Shown here piece by piece: positions 1-10,943 of a stretch of DNA of 64,000 nucleotides (position 1 is its first letter; the number at the start of each line of letters is the position of its first letter). Origin of the DNA: Osmia lignaria lignaria (taxonomy: Eukaryota > Arthropoda > Insecta > Hymenoptera > Megachilidae); the NCBI RefSeq assembly GCF_051020975.1, contig NW_027478158.1:5332001-5396000 (forward strand). Direction: 5' to 3'. Position numbers and translations under genes: made by a program. The notes beneath the pieces were generated by a model, which did no database searches, was not told the DNA's origin, and worked only from the letters and a program-made list of their open reading frames with translations.

Positions 1-1288
1 CTGATCAAAAAATATCATAGAACATAAATTGTAGGAAACATAATTCTTTACAAAAAACGTCTCTGAACATTTTGCCATAGCTCGCTTCGTTTCCGAGATA
101 TTTGCAGATTCAGCTCAAAGGAACTGGCCTGACGGACATATTTCGAGATATTTCTTCTTCTTGTTGTTCTTCCTCTGCACAGCTAAGCTGGAAGTGGCAT
201 TTGCAGCTCGCAATAGTGCAGAGTTATCTCAAAGAAAGGGGCCACGGTGTTTCTGTATCTCTATTATGTTGGTGCGGCTTCGGAACTTTTAAATATCTTG
301 ATATATCTCGAGAACTACGCATCTGATCAAAAAATTTCATAGAACATAAATTGTAGGAAACATAATTGTCTACAAAAAAGGTCTCTTAACATTTTGCCAT
401 AGCTCGCTTCGTTTCCGAGATACTTGCCGATTTATCTCAAGGGAAGGGGCCTGACGGACATATTTCGAGATATTTCTTCTTCTTGTTGTTCTTCTTCTGC
501 ACAGCTAATCTGGAAGTGGCATTTACAGCTCGCAATAGTGCAGAGTTATCCCAAAGAAAGGGGCCACGGTGTTTCTGTATCTCTATTATGTTGGTGCGGC
601 TTCGGTACTTTTAAATATCTCGATATATCTCGAAAACTACGCTTCTGATCAAAAAATATCATAGAACATAAATTGTAGGAAACATAATTCTCTACAAAAA
701 AGGTCTCTTAACAGTTTGCCATAGCTCGCTTCGTTTCCGAGATATTTGCAGATATATCTCAAGGGAAGGGGCCTGACGGACATATTTCGAGATATTTCTT
801 CTTCTTGTTGCTCTTCTTCTGCACAGCTAAGCTGGAAGTGGCATTTGCAGCTCGCAATTGTGCAGAGTTATCTCAAAGAGAGGGGCCACGGTGTTTCTGT
901 ATCTCTATTATGTTGGTGCGGCTTCGGAACTTTTAAATATCTTGATATATCTCGAGAACTACGAATCTGGTCAGAAAATATCATAGAAGATAAAAAGTAG
1001 GAAACTTAATTCTCTACAAAAAAGGTCTCTTAACATTTTGCCATAGCTCGCTTCGTTTCCGAGATATTTGCAGATTTATCTCAAGGTAAGGGGCCTGACG
1101 GACATATTTCGAGATATTTCTTCTTCTTGTTGTTCTTCTTCTGCACAGCTAAGCTGGAAGTGGCATTTGCAGCTCGCAATAGTGCATAGTTATCTGAAAG
1201 AAAGGGGCCACGGTGTTTCTGTATCTCTATTATGTTGGTGCGGCTTCGGAACTTTTAAATATCTCGATATATCTCGAAAACTACGCTT
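1..1288 (+). repeat. Monomers 1-4, left edge of window
   Basis: Four units with no clear HOR partner to their left. Unit 1 carries CAGATTCAGCTCAAAGGAACTGG near 105-127, a subtype otherwise absent until 28.75 kb. It also has TCTTTACAAAAAACG in its linker. Unit 2 has a private change (CTAATCTGG, near 506) and the linker before its core reads AAAAAATTTCATAG. Units 3 and 4 (GAATCTGGTCAG, then CAAGGTAAGG) resemble units 7-8, 15-16, 20-21 and 28-29. Confidence 0.85.
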
Positions 1289-3541
1289 CTGATCAAAAAA
1301 TATCATAGAACATAAATTGTAGGAAACATAATTCTCTACAAAAAAGGTCTCTTAACATTTTGCCATAGCACGCTTTGTTTCCGAGATATTTGCAGATATA
1401 TCTCAAGGGAAGGGGCCTGACGGACATATTTCGAGATATTTCTTCTTCTTGTTGTTCTTCTTCTGCACAGCTAAGCTGGAAGTGGCATTTACAGCTCGCA
1501 ATAGTGCAGAGTTATCTCAAAGAAAGGGGCCACGGTGTTTCTGTAACTCTATTATGTTGGTGCGGCTTCGGAACTTTTAAATATCTTGATATATCTCGAG
1601 AACCACGCATCTGATCAAAAAATATCATACAAGATAAAAAGTAGGAAACTTAATTCTCTACAAAAAAGGTTTCTTAACATTTTCCCATAGCTGGCATCGT
1701 TTCCGAGATATTTGCAGATTTATCTCAAGGGAAGGGGCCTGACGGACATATTCCGAGATATTTCTTCTTCTTGTTGTTCCTCTTCTGCACAGCTAAGCTG
1801 GAAGTGGCATTTGCAGCTCGCAATAGTGCAGAGTTATCTCAAAGAAAGAGGCCACGGTGTTTCTGCACCTCTATTATGTTGGTGCAGCTTCGGAACTTTT
1901 AAATATCTTGATATATCTCGAGAACTACGCATCTGATCAAAAAATATCATAGAACATAAAAAGTAGGAAACTTAATTGTCTACAAACAAGGTCTCTTAAC
2001 ATTTTGGCATAGCTCGCTTCTTTCCGAGATACTTGCCGATTTATCTCAAGGGAAGGGGCCTGACGGACATATTTCGAGATATTTCTTCTTCTTGTTGTTC
2101 TTCTTCTGCACAGCTAAGCTGGAAGTGGCATTTGCAGCTCGCAATAGTGCAGAGTTATCTCAAAGAGAGGGGCCACGGTGTTTCTGTATCTCTATTATGT
2201 TGGTGCGGCTTCGGAACTTTTAAATATCTTGATATATCTCGAGAACTACGAATCTGGTCAGAAAATATCATAGAAGATAAAAAGTAGGAAACTTAATTCT
2301 CTACAAAAAACGTCTCTTAACATTTTGCCATAGCTCGCTTCGTTTCCGAGATATTTGCAGATTTATCTCAAGGTAAGGGGCCTGACGGACATATTTCGAG
2401 AAATTTCTTCTTCTTGTTGTTCTTCTTCTGCACAGCTAAGCTGGAAGTGGCATTTGCAGCTCGCAATAGTGCATAGTTATCTGAAAGAAAGGGGCCACGG
2501 TGTTTCTGTATCTCTATTATGTTGGTGCGGCTTCGGAACTTTTAAATATCTCGATATATCTCGAAAACTACGCTTCTGATCAAAAAATATCATAGAACAT
2601 AAATTGTAGGAAACATAATTCTCTACAAAAAAGGTCTCTTAACATTTTGCCATAGCTCGCTTTGTTTCCGAGATATTTGCAGATATATCTCAAGGGAAGG
2701 GGCCTGACGGACATATTTCGAGATATTTCTTCTTCTTGTTGTTCTTCTTCTGCACAGCTAAGCTGGAAGTGGCATTTACAGCTCGCAATAGTGCAGAGTT
2801 ATCTCAAAGAAAGGGGCCACGGTGTTTCTGTATCTCTATTATGTTGGTGCGGCTTCGGAACTTTTAAATATCTTGATATATCTCGAGAACTACGCATCTG
2901 ATCAAAAAATATCATAGAAGATAAAAAGTAGGAAACTTAATTCTCTACAAAAAAGGTCTCTTAACATTTTGCCATAGCTCGCTTGGTTTCCGAGGTATTT
3001 GCAGATTTATCTCAAGGGAAGGGGCCTGACGGACATATTTCGAGATATTTCTTCTTCTTGTTGTTCTTCTTCTGCACAGCTAAGCTGGAAGTGGCATTTG
3101 GAGCTCGCAATAGTGCAGAGTTATCTCAAAGAAAGGGGCCACGGTGTTTCTGTACCTCTATTATGTTGGTGCAGCTTCGGAGCTTTTAAATATCTTGATA
3201 TATCTCGAGAACTTCGCATCTGATCAAAAAATATCATACAACATAAAAAGTAGGAAACTTAATTCTCTACAAAAAAGGTCTCTTAACGTTTTGCAATAGC
3301 TCGCTTCGTTTCCGAGATATTTGCAGATTTATCTCAAGGGAAGGGTCCTGACGGACATATTTCGAGATATTTCTTCTTCTTGTTGTTCTTCTTCTGCACA
3401 GCTAAACTGGAAGTGGCATTTCCAGCTCGCAATAGTGCAGAGTTATCCCAAAGAAAGGGGCCACGGTGTTTCTGTATCTCTATTATGTTGGTGCGGCTTC
3501 GGCACTTTTAAATATCTCGATGTATCTCGAGAACTACGCAT
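1289..3541 (+). repeat. Monomers 5-11, first copy of the left HOR family
   Basis: Marker order: GTAACTC with GAACCACGC (5); GCACCTC with GCAGCTTCGGAAC (6); a 321-bp unit lacking G between 2020 and 2021 (7); GAGAAATTTC with GTGCATAG (8); CGCTTTGTTTCC (9); GTACCTC with CAGCTTCGGAGC (10); GGGTCCTGACGG (11). The order of units 6-11 returns in units 19-24, 4,184 bp further on. Unit 11 ends in the GAGAACTACGCAT form, whereas its partner 24 ends in the GAAAACTACGCTT form, so the copies recombined inside a unit. Confidence 0.85.
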
Positions 3542-5150
3542 CTGATCAAAAAATATCATAGAAGATAAAAAGTAGGAAACTTAATTCTCTACAAAAAAGG
3601 TCTCTTAACATTTTGCCATAGCTCGCTTGGTTTCCGAGGTATTTGCAGATTTATCTCAAGGGAAGGGGCCTGACGGACATATTTCGAGATATTTCTTCTT
3701 CTTGTTGTTCTTCTTCTGCACAGCTAAGCTGGAAGTGGCATTTGCAGCTCGCAATAGTGCAGAGTTATCTCAAAGAAAGGGGCCACGGTGTTTCTGTACC
3801 TCTATTATGTTGGTGCAGCTTCGGAGCTTTTAAATATCTTGATATATCTCGAGAACTTCGCATCTGATCAAAAAATATCATACAACATAAAAAGTAGGAA
3901 ACTTAATTCTCTACAAAAAAGGTCTCTTAACGTTTTGCAATAGCTCGCTTCGTTTCCGAGATATTTGCAGATTTATCTCAAGGGAAGGGTCCTGACGGAC
4001 ATATTTCGAGATATTTCTTCTTCTTGTTGTTCTTCTTCTGCACAGCTAAACTGGAAGTGGCATTTGCAGCTCGCAATAGTGCAGAGTTATCTCAAAGAAA
4101 GGGGCCACGGTGTTTCTGTAACTCTATTATGTTGGTGCGGCTTCGGAACTTTTAAATATCTTGATATATCTCGAGAACCACGCATCTGATCAAAAAATAT
4201 CATACAAGATAAAAAGTAGGAAACTTAATTCTCTACAAAAAAGGTTTCTTAACATTTTCCCGTAGCTGGCATCGTTTCCGAGATATTTGCAGATTTATCT
4301 CAAGGGAAGGGGCCTGACGGACATATTCCGAGATATTTCTTCTTCTTGTTGTTCCTCTTCTGCACAGCTAAGCTGGAAGTGGCATTTGCAGCTCGCAATA
4401 GTGCAGAGTTATCTCAAAGAAAGAGGCCACGGTGTTTCTGCACCTCTATTATGTTGGTGCAGCTTCGGAACTTTTAAATATCTTGATATATCTCGAGAAC
4501 TACGCATCTGATCAAAAAATATCATAGAACATAAAAAGTAGGAAACTTAATTGTCTACAAACAAGGTCTCTTAACATTTTGGCATAGCTCGCTTCTTTCC
4601 GAGATACTTGCCGATTTATCTCAAGGGAAGGGGCCTGACGGACATATTTCGAGATATTTCTTCTTCTTGTTGTTCTTCTTCTGCACAGCTAAGCTGGAAG
4701 TGGCATTTGCAGCTCGCAATAGTGCAGAGTTATCTCAAAGAGAGGGGCCACGGTGTTTCTGTATCTCTATTATGTTGGTGCGGCTTCGGAACTTTTAAAT
4801 ATCTTAATATATCTCGAGAACTACGAATCTGGTCAGAAAATATCATAGAAGATAAAAAGTAGGAAACTTAATACTCTACAAAAAACGTCTCTTAACATTT
4901 TGCCATAGCTCGCTTCGTTTCCGAGATATTTGCAGATTTATCTCAAGGTAAGGGGCCTGACGGACATATTTCGAGAAATTTCTTCTTCTTGTTGTTCTTC
5001 TTCTGCACAGCTAAACTGGAAGTGGCATTTCCAGCTCGCAATAGTGCAGAGTTATCTGAAAGAAAGGGGCCACGGTGTTTCTGTATCTCTATTATGTTGG
5101 TGCGGCTTCGGCACTTTTAAATATCTCGATATATCTCGAAAACTACGCTT
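3542..5150 (+). repeat. Five-monomer HOR, copy 1 (monomers 12-16)
   Basis: Five units whose markers repeat in the same order in the next block at a spacing of 1,609 bp (4 x 322 + 321). The 321-bp unit is number 15, with the missing G between 4595 and 4596. Unit 16 differs from its counterpart 21: it carries the AAACTGG...TTTCCAG form where 21 has AAGCTGG...TTTGCAG, and GTGCAGAG where 21 has GTGCATAG. Confidence 0.85.
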
Positions 5151-6759
5151 CTGATCAAAAAATATCATAGAACATAAATTGTAGGAAACATAATTCTCTA
5201 CGAAAAAGGTCTCTTAACATTTTGCCATAGCTCGCTTCGTTTCCGAGATATTTGCAGATTTATCTCAAGGGAAGGGGCCTGACGGACATATTTCGAGATA
5301 TTTCTTCTTCTTGTTGTTCTTCTTCTGCACAGCTAAGCTGGAAGTGGCATTTGCAGCTCGCAATAGTGCAGAGTTATCTCAAAGAAAGGGGCCACGGTGT
5401 TTCTGTACCTCTATTATGTTGGTGCAGCTTCGGAGCTTTTAAATATCTTGATATATCTCGAGAACTTCGCATCTGATCAAAAAATATCATACAACATAAA
5501 AAGTAGGAAACTTAATTCTCTACAAAAAAGGTCTCTTAACGTTTTGCAATAGCTCGCTTCGTTTCCGAGATATTTGCAGATTTATCTCAAGGGAAGGGTC
5601 CTGACGGACATATTTCGAGATATTTCTTCTTCTTGTTGTTCTTCTTCTGCACAGCTAAACTGGAAGTGGCATTTGCAGCTCGCAATAGTGCAGAGTTATC
5701 TCAAAGAAAGGGGCCACGGTGTTTCTGTAACTCTATTATGTTGGTGCGGCTTCGGAACTTTTAAATATCTTGATATATCTCGAGAACCACGCATCTGATC
5801 AAAAAATATCATACAAGATAAAAAGTAGGAAACTTAATTCTCTACAAAAAAGGTTTCTTAACATTTTCCCATAGCTGGCATCGTTTCCGAGATATTTGCA
5901 GATTTATCTCAAGGGAAGGGGCCTGACGGACATATTCCGAGATATTTCTTCTTCTTGTTGTTCCTCTTCTGCACAGCTAAGCTGGAAGTGGCATTTGCAG
6001 CTCGCAATAGTGCAGAGTTATCTCAAAGAAAGAGGCCACGGTGTTTCTGCACCTCTATTATGTTGGTGCAGCTTCGGAACTTTTAAATATCTTGATATAT
6101 CTCGAGAACTACGCATCTGATCAAAAAATATCATAGAACATAAAAAGTAGGAAACTTAATTGTCTACAAACAAGGTCTCTTAACATTTTGGCATAGCTCG
6201 CTTCTTTCCGAGATACTTGCCGATTTATCTCAAGGGAAGGGGCCTGACGGACATATTTCGAGATATTTCTTCTTCTTGTTGTTCTTCTTCTGCACAGCTA
6301 AGCTGGAAGTGGCATTTGCAGCTCGCAATAGTGCAGAGTTATCTCAAAGAGAGGGGCCACGGTGTTTCTGTATCTCTATTATGTTGGTGCGGCTTCGGAA
6401 CTTTTAAATATCTTGATATATCTCGAGAACTACGAATCTGGTCAGAAAATATCATAGAAGATAAAAAGTAGGAAACTTAATTCTCTACAAAAAACGTCTC
6501 TTAACATTTTGCCATAGCTCGCTTCGTTTCCGAGATATTTGCAGATTTATCTCAAGGTAAGGGGCCTGACGGACATATTTCGAGAAATTTCTTCTTCTTG
6601 TTGTTCTTCTTCTGCACAGCTAAGCTGGAAGTGGCATTTGCAGCTCGCAATAGTGCATAGTTATCTGAAAGAAAGGGGCCACGGTGTTTCTGTATCTCTA
6701 TTATGTTGGTGCGGCTTCGGAACTTTTAAATATCTCGATATATCTCGAAAACTACGCTT
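5151..6759 (+). repeat. Five-monomer HOR, copy 2 (monomers 17-21)
   Basis: Second copy of the 1,609-bp five-unit HOR. The 321-bp unit is number 20, with the missing G between 6204 and 6205. Units 18-20 carry the same markers as 13-15 and as 5-7, so this order is present three times in the first 6.5 kb with 8- and then 5-unit spacing. Confidence 0.85.
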
Positions 6760-8369
6760 CTGATCAAAAAATATCATAGAACATAAATTGTAGGAAACAT
6801 AATTCTCTACAAAAAAGGTCTCTTAACATTTTGCCATAGCTCGCTTTGTTTCCGAGATATTTGCAGATATATCTCAAGGGAAGGGGCCTGACGGACATAT
6901 TTCGAGATATTTCTTCTTCTTGTTGTTCTTCTTCTGCACAGCTAAGCTGGAAGTGGCATTTACAGCTCGCAATAGTGCAGAGTTATCTCAAAGAAAGGGG
7001 CCACGGTGTTTCTGTATCTCTATTATGTTGGTGCGGCTTCGGAACTTTTAAATATCTTGATATATCTCGAGAACTACGCATCTGATCAAAAAATATCATA
7101 GAAGATAAAAAGTAGGAAACTTAATTCTCTACAAAAAAGGTCTCTTAACATTTTGCCATAGCTCGCTTGGTTTCCGAGGTATTTGCAGATTTATCTCAAG
7201 GGAAGGGGCCTGACGGACATATTTCGAGATATTTCTTCTTCTTGTTGTTCTTCTTCTGCACAGCTAAGCTGGAAGTGGCATTTGCAGCTCGCAATAGTGC
7301 AGAGTTATCTCAAAGAAAGGGGCCACGGTGTTTCTGTACCTCTATTATGTTGGTGCAGCTTCGGAGCTTTTAAATATCTTGATATATCTCGAGAACTTCG
7401 CATCTGATCAAAAAATATCATACAACATAAAAAGTAGGAAACTTAATTCTCTACAAAAAAGGTCTCTTAACGTTTTGCAATAGCTCGCTTCGTTTCCGAG
7501 ATATTTGCAGATTTATCTCAAGGGAAGGGTCCTGACGGACATATTTCGAGATATTTCTTCTTCTTGTTGTTCTTCTTCTGCACAGCTAAACTGGAAGTGG
7601 CATTTCCAGCTCGCAATAGTGCAGAGTTATCCCAAAGAAAGGGGCCACGGTGTTTCTGTATCTCTATTATGTTGGTGCGGCTTCGGCACTTTTAAATATC
7701 TCGATATATCTCGAAAACTACGCTTCTGATCAAAAAATATCATAGAACATAAATTGTAGGAAACATAATTCTCTACGAAAAAGGTCTCTTAACATTTTGC
7801 CATAGCTCGCTTCGTTTCCGAGATATTTGCAGATTTATCTCAAGGGAAGGGTCCTGATGGACATATTTCGAGATATTTCTTCTTCTTGTTGTTTTTCTTC
7901 TGCACAGCTAAACTGGAAGTGGCATTTCCAGCTCGCAATCGTGCAGAGTAATCTCAAAGAAAGGGCCACGGTGTTTCTGTATCTCTATTATGTTGGTGCG
8001 GCTTCGGAACTTTTAAATATCTTGATATATCTCGAGGAACTACGCCTCTGATCGAAAAATATCATAGAACATAAAAAGTAGGAAACTTAATTCTCTACAA
8101 AAAAGGTCTCTTAACGTTTTGCAATAGCTCGCTTCGTTTCCGAGATATTTGCAGATTTATCTCAAGGGAAGGGGCCTGACGGACATATTTCCAGATATTT
8201 CTTCTTCTTGTTGTTCTTCTTCTGCACAGCTAAGCTGGAAGTGGCATTTGCAGCTCGCAATAGTGCAGAGTTATCTCAAAGAAAGGGGCCACGGTGTTTC
8301 TGTATCTCTATTATGCCGGTGCGGCTTCGGAACTTTTAAATATCTCGATATATCTCGAAAACTACGCTT
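6760..8369 (+). repeat. Monomers 22-26, bridge between left and 7/8-mer HORs
   Basis: Units 22-24 continue the first HOR family, matching 9-11. Units 23-26 also show the marker order seen in 35-38, 42-45 and 50-53: CAGCTTCGGAGC, then GGGTCCTGACGG, then a GGGTCC unit with TAATCTC, then TTTCCAGATATTTC. Unit 25 has two compensating indels: one G lost in AAGGGCCACG (near 7964) and one G gained in CTCGAGGAAC (near 8036), leaving 322 bp. Unit 26 has a private ATGCCGGTGCGG. Confidence 0.8.
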
Positions 8370-10943
8370 CTGATCAAAAAATATCAGAGAACGTAGATTG
8401 TAGGAAACATAATTCTCTACAAAAAAGGTCTCTTAACATTTTGCCATAGCTCGCTTCGTTTCCGAGATATTTGCAGATTTATCCCAAGGGAAGGGGCCTG
8501 ACGGACATATTTCGAGATATTTCTTCTTCTTGTTGTTCTTCTTCTGCACAGCTAAGCTGGAAGTGGCATTTGCAGCTCGCAGTAGTGCAGAGTTATCTCA
8601 AAGAAAGGGGCCACGGTGTTTCTGTATCTCTATTATGTTGGTGCGGCTTCGGAACTTTTAAATATCTTGATATATCTCGAGAACTACGCATCTGATCAAA
8701 AAATATCATAGAACATAAAAAGTAGGAAACTTAATTGTCTACAAATAAGGTCTCTTAACATTTTGGCATAGCTCGCTTCTTTCCGAGATACTTGCCGATT
8801 TATCTCAAGGGAAGGGGCCTGACGGACATATTTCGAGATATTTCTTCTTCTTGTTGTTCTTCTTCTGCACAGCTAAGCTGGAAGTGGCATTTGCAGCTCG
8901 CAATAGTGCAGAGTTATCTCAAAGAGAGGGGCCACGGTGTTTCTGTATCTCTATTATGTTGGTGCGGCTTCGGAACTTTTAAATATCTTGATATATCTCG
9001 AGAACTACGAATCTGGTCAGAAAATATCATAGAAGATAAAAAGTAGGAAACTTAATTCTCTACAAAAAAGGTCTCTTAACATTTTGCCATAGCTCGCTTC
9101 GTTTCCGAGATATTTGCAGATTTATCTCAAGGTAAGGGGCCTGACGGACATATTTCGAGATATTTCTTCTTCTTGTTGTTCTTCTTCTGCACAGCTAAGC
9201 TGGAAGTGGCATTTGCAGCTCGCAATTGTGCAGAGTTATCTCAAAGAGAGGGGCCACGGTGTTTCTGTATCTCTATTATGTTGGTGCGGCTTCGGAACTT
9301 TTAAATATCTTGATATATCTCGAGAACTACGAATCTGGTCAGAAAATATCATAGAAGATAAAAAGTAGGAAACTTAATTCTCTACAAAAAAGGTCTCTTA
9401 ACATTTTGCCATAGCTCGCTTCGTTTCCGAGATATTTGCAGATTTATCTCAAGGTAAGGGGCCTGACGGACATATTTCGAGATATTTCTTCTTCTTGTTG
9501 TTCTTCTTCTGCACAGCTAAGCTGGAAGTGGCATTTGCAGCTCGCAGTAGTGCAGAGTTATCTCAAAGAAAGGGGCCACGGTGTTTCTGTATCTCTATTA
9601 TGTTGGTGCGGCTTCGGAACTTTTAAATATCTTGATATATCTCGAGAACTACGCATCTGATCAAAAAATATCATAGAACATAAAAAGTAGGAAACTTAAT
9701 TGTCTACAAATAAGGTCTCTTAACATTTTGGCATAGCTCGCTTCTTTCCGAGATACTTGCCGATTTATCTCAAGGGAAGGGGCCTGACGGACATATTTCG
9801 AGATATTTCTTCTTCTTGTTGTTCTTCTTCTGCACAGCTAAGCTGGAAGTGGCATTTGCAGCTCGCAATAGTGCAGAGTTATCTCAAAGAGAGGGGCCAC
9901 GGTGTTTCTGTATCTCTATTATGTTGGTGCGGCTTCGGAACTTTTAAATATCTTGATATATCTCGAGAACTACGAATCTGGTCAGAAAATATCATAGAAG
10001 ATAAAAAGTAGGAAACTTAATTCTCTACAAAAAAGGTCTCTTAACATTTTGCCATAGCTCGCTTCGTTTCCGAGATATTTGCAGATTTATCTCAAGGTAA
10101 GGGGCCTGACGGACATATTTCGAGATATTTCTTCTTCTTGTTGTTCTTCTTCTGCACAGCTAAGCTGGAAGTGGCATTTACAGCTCGCAATAGTGCAGAG
10201 TTATCTCAAAGAAAGGGGCCACGGTGTTTCTGTATCTCTATTATGTTGGTGCGGCTTCGGAACTTTTAAATATCTTGATATATCTCGAGAACTACGCATC
10301 TGATCAAAAAATATCATAGAAGATAAAAAGTAGGAAACTTAATCCTCTACAAAAAAGGTTTCTTAACATTTTCCCATAGCTGGCATCGTTTCCGAGATAT
10401 TTGCAGATTTATCTCAAGGGAAGGGGCCTGACGGACATATTCCGAGATATTTCTTCTTCTTGTTGTTCCTCTTCTGCACAGCTAAGCTGGAAGTGGCATT
10501 TGCAGCTCGCAATAGTGCAGAGTTATCTCAAAGAAAGAGGCCACGGTGTTTCTGCACCTCTATTATGTTGGTGCAGCTTCGGAACTTTTAAATATCTTGA
10601 TATATCTCGAGAACTACGCATCTGATCAAAAAATATCATAGAACATAAAAAGTAGGAAACTCAATTCTCTACAAAAAAGGTCTCTTAACATTTTGCAATA
10701 GCTCGCTTCCTTTCCGAGATATTTGCAGATTTATCTCAAGGGAAGGGGCCTGACGGACATATTTCGAGATATTTCTTCTTCTTGTTGTTCTTCTTCTGCA
10801 CAGCTAAGCTGGAAGTGGCATTTGCAGCTCGCAATAGTGCAGAGTTATCGCAAAGAAAGGGGCCACGGTGTTTCTGTATCTCTATTATATTGGTGCGGTT
10901 TCGGAACTTTTAAATATCTTGATATATCTCGAGAACTACGCCT
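8370..10943 (+). repeat. Three-monomer HOR present twice, plus monomers 33-34
   Basis: Units 27-29 and 30-32 are a trimer repeated at 965 bp. Both copies have GCAGTAGTGC, then a linker with TGTCTACAAATAAGG, then a 321-bp unit (missing G between 8779/8780 and 9744/9745), then CAAGGTAAGG. Unit 33 is the GCACCTC subtype of units 6, 14 and 19. Unit 34 has TTATATTGGTGCGG and leads into the next block. Confidence 0.85.

Noticed and set aside
2983..3189. A second plus-strand frame, open in units with CGCTTGGTTTCCGAGG
   Set aside because: It overlaps the other frame in the same DNA, starts at TTG, and exists only because one substitution supplies that TTG and nearby stops are absent.
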